This document shows, in pieces, positions 46,944-58,327 of a stretch of DNA of 64,000 nucleotides. Each line of letters starts with the position of its first letter. Position 1 is the stretch's first letter. Source of the DNA: Copromyces sp. CBS 386.78 (Eukaryota; Ascomycota; Sordariomycetes; Sordariales; Sordariaceae); the NCBI GenBank assembly GCA_030685235.1, contig MU839098.1:248001-312000 (forward strand), in the 5' to 3' direction. A program made the position numbers and the translations under genes. Under the pieces are notes generated by a model. That model did not search any database and had not been told where the DNA came from. It worked only from the letters and a program-made list of their open reading frames with translations.

Positions 46944-48353
46944 ATGCTTCAAGCAATTGAAAACGTCCATGACCGGCAGTTCCTAGCCACGGAGCTCGCC
47001 TCACCAGCCACCCTCATCGCTGAACTTGCCCAACCGGAGGTCAAGAATATCCTCCTGGCGTATGCTATCCCTCTACCAACGAATCTCTACTACCGGGCGA
47101 CCATACAAGTGCTAACCGCAAGCTATCCAGTGCCTCCGGCTCAGTAGCCACCATCAAAAGCAAGCCCTTTCCCCACCCTCATCCAACAAAAACTCCAGAT
47201 AACGAAATACCTAACCATGTTCTCCCTGCCCCATAGTCCCCGAAATCGTCAAAGCATTGGCTCACCACGGCGACAAAATTCGCATCCGCATCATCCTCAC
47301 CCAATCCGCCAAACACTTCCTCGGCGGCCAAAGCAAAGAACAGCCCGTCTACTCTTCTCTCCTAGACTACCCGCACGTGGAAGCCGTCTACGATGATGCT
47401 GATGAATGGGGTCCCGAGCCGTGGCGGAGGGGAGCGAGTATTTTGCATATCGAGTTGCGGAGATGGGCTGATATTTTGGTTGTTGCGCGTAGGTCTTTTT
47501 TTCTCTAGATTTTTGAAAGTTTGATGACATACATGTGCTTACTGACTTGGATGGTTTCTTCTAGCTTTGAGCGCCAACACCCTCGCCAAGATCGTCAACG
47601 GAATGAGCGATAATCTTCTGACGTCCGTGATAAGAGCATGGGACACAGATTCGAGTATCGACAACAAGAAGAAGGTTATTGTGGTTGCGCCGGCTATGAA
47701 CTCGGTGCGTACTCGCTCGCCTCCCTGTCCCCTTTTCTCGTGTTAGACAGGGAGCGTCACCATCAGAAACTGACAAACACTCACACGTTGTTGCTAGGCA
47801 ATGTGGAGACATCCCATCACCGCGAAGCAGATCCGCGTACTCCAAGAAGAATGGGGAGTCAGGGATCCTGAGCCAAGTGAGGGCGACACTGCGGGCGTTG
47901 CGGTGGCTAACGGCTGGTTTCAGGTTATTATGGTATGTTTTCATTGTGCTTGTTCTGCTGACCTTTTTAAGCATGATATTTGAGGGCTGGACTGATGCTG
48001 ATGATTTGGGAATGATGATAGCCGATTGCAAAGACACTTGCGTGCGGTGACACGGGAGGTACGCGAATTCCCCCTTCTCTCCCTTCTCTTTGTTCTTTCC
48101 CCTCCTCAAAAACAAGTAACCTTGTATACCTGATTCTTGTCTGCTAACTTGTTGGTCTATAGACGGTAAGTTACAAATTAATCCGCTTCACAGAACAACG
48201 GAAGTTGGACGGACAATGGCATTCCACCTGTCCGCACAAGGGGGGGTTCGCCGTGTGTGTGGAAATAGCTAACGGCTTTTGTTGTGAACAGGAGCAATGG
48301 CATCCGTCGACACCATCCGCGAAGCCATCGAGAGCAGGCTTGGTCTTGAGTAA
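46944..48353 (+). CDS. PPCDC: Phosphopantothenoylcysteine decarboxylase (coenzyme A biosynthesis)
   Basis: FMN-dependent decarboxylation of 4'-phosphopantothenoylcysteine, the third step from pantothenate to CoA (Hal3/Cab3 homologues in yeast). Eight exons: 46944-47059, 47131-47159, 47237-47488, 47565-47704, 47798-47932, 48022-48058, 48163-48165, 48292-48353; 257 residues. All catalytic landmarks of plant HAL3/human PPCDC are there: LLAASGSVATIK flavin loop, ILHIELRRWAD with His119, PAMNSAMWRHP (Asn178), and the substrate-clamp CGDTGDGAM (Cys232). So it is predicted active, not a regulatory Hal3-only protein. Oddities: exon 2 is only 29 nt, exon 7 only 3 nt, and the intron after exon 2 has a GC donor. 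Branch points (CTAAC or CTGAC) are visible for almost every intron. Ends at TAA 48351; convergent with the Hrp1-like gene. Confidence 0.93.
47160..47236 (+). other. GC-AG intron in the PPCDC gene
   Basis: Exon 2 ends ATCAAAA and the intron starts GCAAGC, ending CCCCATAG with a CCTAACCA branch. Joining across it restores VATIKIPEIVKAL, matching the family; no GT donor in the neighbourhood gives that frame. A|GCAAG is the normal context for the minor GC-AG class. Confidence 0.8.
48163..48165 (+). other. 3-nucleotide micro-exon of the PPCDC gene
   Basis: The trinucleotide ACG sits between an acceptor (TGCTAACTTG branch, then GTCTATAG) and a donor (GTAAGTTA). With it the protein reads CGDTGDGAM, the family's CGDxGxGAM spacing; without it one residue is lost (CGDTGGAM) though the frame holds. 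It contributes two bases of Asp236 and one of Gly237. Flanking introns are 48059-48162 and 48166-48291, the latter with an AGCTAACGG branch and AACAG acceptor. Confidence 0.75.
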
Positions 48354-49353
48354 GGGATCATATCACATCCTACTTACTCGAATAAGGCAAAGCGTCGTCA
48401 TAAGAGACGACCCTTCTACAAGCAGGGCGGGCCTCTTCAAATTGCCTGGGCTGGAAATCAACGCCACAACCAAGTTTTCAGCTGTGCGTGCAAAGCCCAA
48501 AGCGAGAAGAACAATGGATAAGCGGTCCGGGAAGGACAGGAGATATCCAGAAGGCCTCGTTGGACAGTGGAGGAGAGGCGATAGTTTTCGAAGGAAGCAT
48601 ACGGATGCTGTGAAGCAAGAGTCCGGGACGGCGACCAGCTGTGAAGTTTTTACGTGCGACTGGCAAAACAGAGAGAGGGAGAGACACACGATTGATTTAT
48701 CTGGAGTGCTAGCACGGTCTAACCCGTATTTTTTTCCGAGTTTGATGTTAACACCTATCGCATGATATTCTCGGAAGGCACTGCCTAGAGGTAGTCTATA
48801 GCATGTTGGATTTCTTGACATGGAGCAACAGTCGTGGGAGCTAGTTGAATCATGGGAATGGACTAGCAAGCAATGACTATACGAACGAAAGGTCAAGTTC
48901 AGAGCAGCAGCAATTTCATATTGTACAAACAAGAAAAGCGGTGATGATTGATTCAACTCCAACGCCATTTCAGTCCCTTCTTCTCATTCAGCCACCACCC
49001 CCTTTTTCCTCTCTTCGCTCATCGTCCCTCTTTCCTTCCGTTAATCCATCGTCCCCGTCAGATCCACCGCGCAATTTCTTCCTGCTGTTCCTCCTCCCGG
49101 AATACTATAACTCGACCACGCCGGTTGTTTGGTGTTGAAGTTTGTTTGGTGTTGAGGGTTTATGTTGATCGGTGGCTGTCGGGATTGTGTTCTTCTTTAT
49201 CTTTTGCGCTATGCTGGTGGCTTGGGGGTGGTTGCTCAGACATAAGTAGACCTCGACCTCCTCCTTTATTCCGCTTTTTTGTCGTGTTTATGCAGGGACA
49301 TCCCGATCGATGATGAAGCTCACTTTACCATCCATCATTGAACCAGAAGACCT
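48354..49353. other. Convergent 3' region
   Basis: 1.0 kb between the stop codons of the PPCDC and Hrp1-like genes; 3' UTRs. A frame at 48205-48765 overlaps the end of the PPCDC gene and has no coding support. Confidence 0.5.
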
Positions 49354-52300
49354 CTAACCCCTAGCATAAGGATGGAAGCCCCTGTTTCCACCCCTTCCAC
49401 CACCGCGATAGTTGGCGCCAGGCTTGCCAGCGTTCTTTGGGCCCGTAGGAGCATTCGGGGGAGGCGCGCTGGCCGGATCGACCGGTCCGCCGGGTGAGTG
49501 AGAGCCCTGATGACCGCCCTGCTGATGACCACCGCCGCCACCACCGTGATGGCCGCGATTCTTATGGAAGCCACCACGTCCTCCACCTCCACCACCACCA
49601 CCCATGCCGCCGCCCATACCCATGCCCATGCCGCCCATGCCAGGACCGAAACCAGGGCCGCCGCCCATCATCGGCTGGGGAACGTCGTCATACATGCCCT
49701 CCCAGCTTGTGGCGCCCATGTTGTAGCCTGCTCCAGCACCGGGCATGCCACCGCTGTAACCGTTAGCAACGGGATCGTTACGAGGACCACGGTTAGCGCC
49801 GCCGGGACCGCGCTGCTGGCCATCGAAGCCCTGCTGTCCATCGAAGCCGTTGAATCCTCCCTTAGGACCAGCGGCGCCGCCGGCACCAACGTCGGCTCCC
49901 GGACCGCCAGCGCCGCCCATCATCTGCTGCATCATGGCTGGGTTCATGCCCATGGCCGCGGCCATCGCCTGGGGGTTCTGCGCGTTAGGCCCCTGACCCG
50001 CGCCGACACTACCAGCGCGGCCACCGTTGCCTTGCTGTCCTCCAACACCAGCCTGAGCCGCGGCGTGAGCCTGCTGAGCGGCCATCATCTGCTGTTGCAT
50101 TTGCTGCATCTGCTGCATCTGCATCATTTGCATCATGGGGTTTTGAATGCCCCTGTTCATGGCCATTTGCTGCTGCATCATCTGGAAGGCCTGCTGCATC
50201 CGCTGGAGATACTGGGCCATGAGCTGGGGTGTCATACCAGCAGTGCCGGCGCCGCCCATGCCGCCCATGGCGTTCATGCCACCTTGGCCGGAGCCGTCGT
50301 CCATTCCACCGCCCTGTTGGCCATTGCGGCGCTGACCAAACTTGCCGCCACCGCGACGAGCGGCTTCCTCGGCCTCCTCGCGCAAGTTGCCGCGTGGTTG
50401 GGCTTTCTTGACTTCAATGGGCTTGCCGTGGATCTCAAGATTGGCAGAGAGGCAGGCATCAACTCCCGCTTCAGACTCGAAGGTAACGAAACCGAAACCA
50501 CGGGGACGGCCAGTATCCTTGTCCATCATGAGGGTGGCGTCGACGACACGGCCGAACTGAGCGAAGTATTCGCGGAACTCGTGGTCGGTGGTCTCCTGGG
50601 ACACGCCACCAACGAAGATTTTCGAGGTCTTCTCTTGTTCATCGCGGGGAATAGCGCGCTTTGGGTCGATCTGGAGAAAGACTGTTAGAAGCCACATATG
50701 TAACGCGTTAGATGAGGTAGGGCTAAATTGCTTACGATCTTTCCGTCAAGGTAGTGTTCCTTGACCATCACAACGTTGACAGTCTTGGGATCCTTGAAGG
50801 TAAGGAATCCGAAGCCACGCGAGCGACCGGTGGCGCCATCTCTCATCACGGTGCATTCCACAACCTCGCCGTATTGCGAGAAGTAATCTCTGAGTGATTC
50901 TAGAAAGTCACGAAACCGGCCGGTATCAGCAAAACTGTTTTGAAAGTCATATGGTATATATAGTGAGTGCCCTAAGAAGGACAACGATAACGATGAGTGA
51001 ATGAGGAGGAAAATCACAATGCTTACGGTCTGTAGTCTCCCAGTTCAAGCCACCAATGAACATTTTCCTATATGACACAAGCGCACGCGCAGTATGTTAG
51101 TTAACTTCATCTTTTGAGCAACTAATGGTGTTTGGATACGAGTAAGCGTAACATGAAGGCTGTGAGGAATGTTGTGGGTTTGAGCGGATAAAATGCGGGT
51201 GTAAGAAAGACATTGTGAGCGAGTTGAATGTGCAGTGATCAAGCAAACAGCCCCAACCCCCAGCCCCTTGGTCATCTAGAGCTTGAGCGAATTCGGAAAT
51301 GGTTACAAGCGAAACCAAAGGCTATGAGCTAGCTATGCGGGAAGCATGTTTGTAGCCGTTGTTTGGAGAAGAGTGCGCATGTAGCGTGAGCCGGGCAAGC
51401 AAGCCTATTTGTCCAGCTGTTGTGCCAGGACTCGAGCAGGCTCAGGTGTATGTCTACCCCAGACCTCTAGCGTGGCCACATTGACCGTCTACCGTCATCC
51501 TTGATATAGCATGGGCTCCACCATCATTGTCTTAGGACCTATCCTTCATCTTGTTCATACTGGGTCTGGTGTTTGACTGTGGCGTGCGGCAATGGTGGTG
51601 ATTCTCCCTTTGGCTGCGCAAGTTGACGGAGCTGATCGACCCAAGACGATATGGTGGCTGTCATTTGGCGATTGAAAGGTATGAAGCCGTCTCCGCGATG
51701 TTCTCAAGGGCGACGAGACGACTGTTGTCCGGTATGGCCGAATGCTGAGTTGACTTGACCGAAAGGGGCCAGGGTGAGGGTACGCTACGGCAGTTCCCAG
51801 AGTGAACAGAAGATGCAGCAGCGCAGCAATGTTCCACTTTCCAAGCGGTCTCTGGGTGTGCCGGAATCTTTCTTCGAATTTTGGCTGTCTCGAGCTCTTT
51901 TGCTACCGTCAAGCTAGGTACTGTCTGTATCTGTTCAGGGTGCTGCCCTTCTCGCTGCTAATCTTGCTCTGGCTGCAGGTTCATCGACCCTCCTGGCAGA
52001 AGGAAGCCGGTTCCCTCACGCCCTATTAAGATTACCTCCGCAAGGCCATCCGCCATTCTTGTAGTACAGACAGGAACGTACTCCGGGACCTTTTGACGTC
52101 GAAGCTTGATCCTTGGCGTGACCCTGGACAAGTCCACGGCTTCCAGCCTCTTCTCTCCCGATCCATGTCCACATCCATAGCGGATAGCGACCCTTTCCTG
52201 CTCTTGATCACTGGAAGTCTTGCGACTCCTGGAGCATCCATACGGTAAGGCTCACTCGAACTCGCCCAGAGTGACTCAGAGTGTCTGGTGCCAAGACTCT

Positions 52301-53103
52301 ACTCGGCTCACCAAGTCCTTTGCTGCCCAAACCCTCCCTTCCCAGCCAGACCAACAGAGCGGTTCTAGGATGCCACGTCCTGACCGGTTTTCGTGTAGAT
52401 GATCATTTCGTGATTTGGGGGAGCTTGGTTGAGGCTGCAGCTGCATTGGGCGAAACACAAAAATAAGGGAGGGGGCAGAGGGTATGGGTGGGGGTGTTAC
52501 GAGCATGTACATGTGTCACGAATAGCATTAACGGGGAGGTCACTTACCCATCTTCTTTAGCATTAGGGCCCTTGTGTTGGGCCTGGGACTGTTGAGGAGC
52601 ATGATATTGCGACTGGGACTGGCTGTTGTTATTGTTGTTGTTGTTGTTTTGGGTATTCAAGTTGTCGTCGTCGTGGCGAGCGACAGTGGTCGACGGGCCG
52701 TTTCCAAGGTTGAAATCGATATCATCATCGTCTTCCTCTTCCTCCTCATCGTTACCGTATTGTCCGTCGCCTCCGTTGTAATAACTTTGTTGGTTGTAGT
52801 CGTTGGAATTGCCGTAGTTGTCAGCGGCCGACTGTTGGGCGGCGGCAGCTTGTTGTTGCTGCAGCTCTTGTTGTTGCTGCAGTTGCTGTTGTTGTTGCGA
52901 AGGCTGCTCAGTAGCCGAAGTCTGAGCTGGAGTAGGGGCGGCTGCTGGTGCAGCGGCTGGCTTGGTGGCAGCCGGGGCGTCGTCGTCGTTGTAGCTAGTT
53001 CACACCGGTGTCAGATCATGTTCAGATTTGACGTCACCAGGAAAGTAGAGATAACTTACAGATCGTCGAAGAGGTCGTCCTCGTAATTCTCTGCTTCGGC
53101 CAT
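49354..53103 (-). CDS. Hrp1/Nab4-type hnRNP, two RRMs (mRNA 3'-end processing)
   Basis: Nuclear RNA-binding protein resembling yeast Hrp1 (cleavage factor IB, binds UA-rich 3' elements, shuttles with mRNA). Five exons: 53103-53060, 52994-52548, 51067-51027, 50899-50736, 50670-49354; 670 residues. RRM1 starts at about residue 164: RNP2 MFIGGLNW (exon 3), RNP1 RGFGFLTF (exon 4). RRM2 starts about 249: RNP2 KIFVGGVS, RNP1 RGFGFVTF. The linker IDPKRAIPRDEQEKTSKIFV is the classic Hrp1/Musashi inter-RRM sequence. The N-terminal ~160 residues are Gln/Asn-rich with an Asp/Glu run; the C-terminus has Met/Gln runs (MMQMQQMQQM) and Gly-rich GGRGG repeats, likely Arg-methylated and import-directing. Intron 2 (51068-52547) is 1480 bp, far longer than any other here. 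Divergent from the TBC gene. Confidence 0.92.
51068..52547 (-). other. Unusually long intron (1480 bp) of the Hrp1-like gene
   Basis: Donor GTAAGTGA after GAAGATGG, acceptor CATATAG preceded by a GTTAACTAACA branch sequence. Short frames inside on both strands show no domains. Could hold an alternative first exon or promoter that would yield a protein lacking the Gln-rich N-terminus, since exon 3 has an early in-frame ATG (KMFIGG). Confidence 0.75.
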
Positions 53104-54234
53104 TTTGGAGGTTGTGGGTGTCTGTGTACAGGGAGGATATCGAAGATATAAAGTGATAGATAGTTGAAGACGATCTAGTATTTACGTCGGACGCTGAGAT
53201 GGCGTACGATGAATAATTGCTGGAAGAAGACCAAGCCGAGAGAATTCTGAAAGAATATGCAAGATGATCTGGCCGCCGAGAAGCAGCGAGACGCGAATGG
53301 ACCTCGGAGCAGCTCAAGTAGAGCACAAGGTGGGTGGGAGTCGAGTGCTTGTCGTTTCCTCTCTCAGATCAACAGACCAGGATTGGAGAGCGGATTGAGT
53401 GTTCAAGTCCAACCTAAGTGGAGGTGAGTCGACTGTGGTTGTTGTTGCTGTCGAGGATGAGTTGGGTAGTAGAAAGTGAAAATGGAAAGTGGAAGAGTGG
53501 ACGTGGTTTGCTTTTGATGGAAGGAAGGACGGGAACCGGAACTCCATCTGCCTGCCTGCCTCAGTCCCAAGGCGGAGTGCAAGAAGTGTATCCAAGGGCC
53601 TCGCCGCTCTTGCCCTGCAGTCCCAAGTTTGGCGCCGAGTGTTAAGGTTCGGTCGGGTGGACCCCGATTCAAGGCACCGGCACCGCGAATGGGCCCCTCA
53701 GTCAATCATGACTGCACTAACAAAAAGACGTTACGGCAGTTGTTGCTGCAAGGACCAATTAGGTGCGTGGGCGGTGAGAAACAGCCTGTACAACGAGGCC
53801 GTACCTGCGGGGAAGGAACTGTCCAGCGCACCTTATCACACCCTCTGGGTCGTCCATGCCCTGTAACCCCCAATGGGCGACATCGGCTGTCTGAGGCCGG
53901 CGAACAGCTGGCGAGCTGTGACAGGCGGACGGCGTCCAAGTCAATCACTGCTGGAAGAAGGCAAAGACGCCGAGATGGCAATCTAGACATGGTGCCAAGA
54001 GCCAAGCCGCCGATGTGTTAGTGGCCTCTTGCCTGGCAACCGCTGTGTAGCGAGGAAACAAGCCGATCGGCTTAACACGACCACGGCATCAAGCAATCAC
54101 CTGAAGGGGAACGGCCATTGTCTGTCTAGCTCCATGGAGATTCCCTCCCTTTCATCGACAATGGTGATGCGATTGCGCTTGTAGACCAAGGCGAAACCAC
54201 CTGTCCTCTACCTATTTATATACCCACTCTCATA
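53104..54234. promoter_or_regulatory. Divergent upstream region (Hrp1-like gene / TBC gene)
   Basis: 1.13 kb between divergent start codons; no gene supported. A TATTTATATA-type AT-rich box lies at about 54213-54222, some 15-20 bp before the TBC gene's start codon, so it may belong to its 5' leader. Confidence 0.5.
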
Positions 54235-56377
54235 ATGTTTTCGTCTTCGAGCTCGAGCAAGAAGGCACCTCCCCAGGTATGTCACCTAGTGATATGGCGA
54301 CATGGTTCCATTCATTGCTAACAGGCCATGATGTCGCTCCAGCAGCAGGAGATGGTCCAAGTTGGTATGTCCTGATGATGACTACAAACCTCGCTTGTTT
54401 GTTGTTTGTATAACCAGTTGCTGATCCCATGTCCGTCATGGCTTCAGACAGGTCCGAGTATGTCTCAAGTCCAACAATTCCTAGAATCAAGACCGAGCGC
54501 TGACATGACAATGCATAACAGCGCTGGCTCCCCTTTTTGGAGAGCGCCCCAGAAGGATGCCCCGCTAAAGAAGACGACCACTCGCGACTCGGGCAAGGTA
54601 GTTGGCGCTGCCTACTCCCATGCCGACATGCTCAAATTCGACTCATTGTGCGTTGGTGGTCTTGTTGCTGTTTTGGATATCTCTTGGGAATGACGTCTTT
54701 GCTGACTTGGGATCTCTTCGACCAGAAATCTGTCTAGCTCCGGATCGCGACCACGAACCCCTCCTCCCTCGTCCTCTGCCCTCGGCCGCACCACTTCCAA
54801 CAGTACAGCCTCGCCCCGTGCCAAAGGGGTAACATCGCCTCCATTTAAGAACTACATGAACTTTATAACGAGCACCAACGAAGACTGGGCAGCCGATGAC
54901 GCAGACGACGTATACGCCTACGAAGACGATGGCGACGATGACTTTGGGCTTCCCAGTCTGTCCAGCATGAAGAGGAAGTCGCGCCGGGCAGCAGCGCAGA
55001 CTGAACAAGGAACCAGCCGAGGAAAAGGAGCAGAAACATTTACGGACTCGACCGGACGCCGATACTCGGACAGCGCCGACATAGCCATCGAGCGACCAGC
55101 ATCTACCTACCCCATGCCCAAGAAGACCGAAGGCAAGATCCTCCGACCGCAATACAGAGACATACTTCGCGATCCCGCAAACGCCCTACACCTAATCAAC
55201 CACCCCTCCGTACCGCCTAATGCCTCCCAGAAGGAAATCGATGCCGTCAACTCGAGGATAACCAGGATAAACAAATTCAAGAAGATTCTCCAAGCGTCAA
55301 CAATCCCTCTAAACGACCTCCGCGCCTTAGCATGGTCCGGTGTACCAGAAGAAGTCCGGGCCATGACCTGGCAGCTTCTGCTGAGCTACCTCCCCACTAG
55401 CAGTGAAAGGAGGGTTGCCACACTCGAGCGCAAACGAAAAGAATACCTAGACGGCGTACGACAAGCCTTCGAACGAGCAGGTGGCGCTCCACCACCGTCC
55501 ACCGGAAAGGGAGGTGGAGGCAACCGGGGCCTAGACGAAGCCATCTGGCACCAGATCAGCATCGACGTGCCCCGAACAAACCCACACATCGAGCTCTACG
55601 GCTACGAAGCAACACAGCGCTCGCTGGAGCGGATTCTCTACGTATGGGCGGTCCGACACCCAGCAAGTGGCTACGTACAGGGCATCAACGATTTGGTGAC
55701 GCCGTTCTGGCAAGTCTTTCTGGGCACGTACATCACGGACCCGGACATAGAGAGTGGCATGGACCCGGGCCAGCTTCCTAGGGTCGTTCTGGACGCGGTC
55801 GAGGCCGACACGTTTTGGTGCCTGACTAAGCTGCTGGACGGCATACAGGACCACTACATTGTTGCGCAGCCGGGCATCCAGAGGCAGGTGGCGGCGCTGA
55901 GGGACTTGACGCAAAGGATCGACGCTGGGCTGGCGAAGCATTTGGAGAAGGAGAACGTCGAGTTCATCCAGTTCAGCTTCAGATGGATGAACTGTCTGTT
56001 GATGAGGGAGATTAGTGTCAAAAACACGATTAGGATGTGGGATACTTACATGGTTAGTTCTTTCCCCCCTCCCCTTTTCCTCTTCTACGGTTTACTAACA
56101 CCCGAATCCAACATAGGCGGAAGAACAAGGCTTCTCAGAATTCCACCTCTACGTCTGCGCCGCCTTCCTCGTCAAATGGTCCGACAAGCTCGTCAAGATG
56201 GACTTCCAAGAGATCATGATGTTCCTCCAATCCCTGCCGACGCGCGAGTGGACCGAGAAGGACATTGAGCTCTTGCTCAGTGAGGCCTATATCTGGCAGA
56301 GCTTGTTCAAGGGGTCTTCGGCGCATCTGAAAGGACAACCGAGTAGTAGGACGAATTCGTTGAATTTTCAGCTTTGA
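54235..56377 (+). CDS. Gyp1/TBC1D22-type Rab GTPase-activating protein
   Basis: TBC-domain GAP, probably Golgi, stimulating GTP hydrolysis by a Ypt1-like Rab. Six exons: 54235-54276, 54325-54364, 54418-54457, 54522-54647, 54726-56052, 56117-56377; introns 48, 53, 64, 78, 64 bp; 611 residues. The four short 5' exons are supported by matched phases and branch points (GCTAACAG, GCTGACTT). The N-terminal ~210 residues are low complexity with an acidic patch (ADDADDVYAYEDDGDDD). The TBC domain spans about 285-580: LAWSGVPEEVRAMTWQLLLSYLP, IWHQISIDVPRTNP with the Arg finger (Arg366) and SGYVQGINDL with the Gln finger (Gln401), then MNCLLMREI, IRMWDTYM spliced to AEEQGFSEFHLYVCAAFL. Both catalytic fingers are intact. 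Start chosen at ATG 54235; a shorter product from the ATG at 54856 would still contain the whole TBC domain. Confidence 0.92.
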
Positions 56378-58327
56378 GTCGAGCCTCTGAGCAGGAGCTA
56401 TCAGCGAGAGTGTAGGATAGGAAGGGGGAGAAGGGCTTCGATTCAAAGTGGATGGAGAGGCACGTCGCGACGCAAAGACGAAGCCGTCCTGGGGGCGGTC
56501 TTATGTCATCGCGGCGCTCGTACATATAAATGTACACACATACAACAGTTGACGGACAATTATATAATACCGAAGAGGAGGACGCGAGCCTGGCTGGATG
56601 GGATGGACGGATCAAAGTCACAGAAGCAAAGCAGAGATACCATTTGGATGAATGAGGAGAGAAAGACGTAAGCAGGTACTGAACAGAGTACATAGCTATC
56701 ATTACAAAGATACTTATTGTAATAATACCATGATTGGAAAGAAGCACTTTGGCTTATGTGTTGGCGGTATTTCATATCAATGTTCTACGCTGACTTTCCA
56801 CCTGACTTTCTCCCCCCCCGTCGAATAGCGTTTTAGATATTTATCATCTATCCAGTCGGCTTTTTTGTGTCTCTGGATATAAAGCACCATCCGCTCTTTC
56901 AGCTGTGTGAGGTCTGTGGTGTCTACTGATTAGTTCCTATCATCTGTGCGTTCCGTACTTCTCATGTTGTTGAAAATTTGTTGACAAATATGTTTAGACT
57001 TGGATGTCCTGATAATCTGTTGCTATTGAAGTTTTCATTCATCCAACTGACCTAGTCATGATGAATGGGCATTGATATTAGTGAAAGCTCTGGGTGAATG
57101 GACGGGCGAGATTGTATGGTTTTTGAGTATGGTAGATAACACGTTTCTCCATTTCCATATCACGATGAGAGATGATCATTTCAGCGGGAAAGAAGTTCAA
57201 ATATGCTATCTAAATAGGTAGGTGCCCGTACACTTCCAGATTTCCAGTGCAAGTAATTAAATGAGACTAGCTATGGCAGGTCACATCGATTCTTCTTGCG
57301 TTTACCCTTCCACCTCTTATTTTTCCAACGCTGATTCTTTTCTGATCTTTCTTTTTTTCCTTTTAAATACGTTTCTTGACCATGTGGAGTAAACTCCTCC
57401 CCATCTCTTTCTGCGCGAAAACTCTCTATCACTGCCCCGTCTCTGGTCATAAGGAATGACTATGGTTAGGAAGTCCGGAGGACGGCTGTCAACTATCTAA
57501 CGCAGTGCTACAGGATCGACTGAGGCTTATCGGCCGCCTTCGCTTGTAAGAAGGATGTAAGAAGTCTGTGTCGGGTGCCCTGTAGAGCACGTTAAAAACG
57601 AAGTGAAAGACTAACTCGGGCTGGTGGTCCTTGAAAGCTTAATAGTGAGCGTGGTCGGTGTAACTCGCTCTGCGTTGATGAACTCGCAGGCTTTGCCGTT
57701 TCATTTGGTCATCATCCATCAAGAGAAGATAGCCAACTCTCCACCTGCCCTGAAGTAACAGATAGAGAGGTAAGCTTTTCCTGGTAGATCGTATTTGACC
57801 AGGCGCCTCCGCGACCATGCAAACTTGACCGTCAGCCAATCCAACCTTTCCCTGGATCGACCTCCCCGGCTGTGTACATCCGAGGATGACAAACCCCTCC
57901 GTAAATACCCCTCTGTTGCCTGAGTCCGTTTTGGTGTACGACCTTAGACGGAGGTGTGAAGATGCCTTGCTCCCATCTGCTTGAAGTTCAGCTTGCACGA
58001 AACTAGTGCGCAGAAGGTATGTGGGCTGACAACCCACGCCTTGAAGAAGCCTATGAGAAGGATTGGCTTTCAGAGAGCAGCGAAAGCTCCTTGCAGCTTC
58101 AGTTGGACAAATCCAAGCTGGAGAAGAGTAAGTTGTCTGCCCGCCAGCCCGAAGGCTATCGGTAGCGCGTCGACAGAACGAGTGACATTCTGTCGTGCTC
58201 ACCAAGTGACACATAAGAGGTCCATATGCTATACCACCGTTTGGGTTCAAGAGAACTATGAGCATTGTGTCGCGCGCTGCTTCCACGAGAGGAAGAGGGA
58301 GACCAACAATGCCTAGGAGCTCACCGC
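56378..58327. other. 2-kb convergent 3' region
   Basis: Between the stop codons of the TBC gene and UPF1. AT-rich around 56520-57440. A 230-codon frame on the minus strand (57639-58331) begins at TTG directly after the UPF1 stop and lacks recognisable domains, so I treat it as 3' UTR of UPF1. Confidence 0.45.

Noticed and set aside
49498..50688. 396-codon open frame on the + strand opposite the Hrp1-like gene
   Set aside because: Shadow of the repetitive Met/Gln/Gly-rich C-terminus; composed of His/Thr/Ala/Leu runs.
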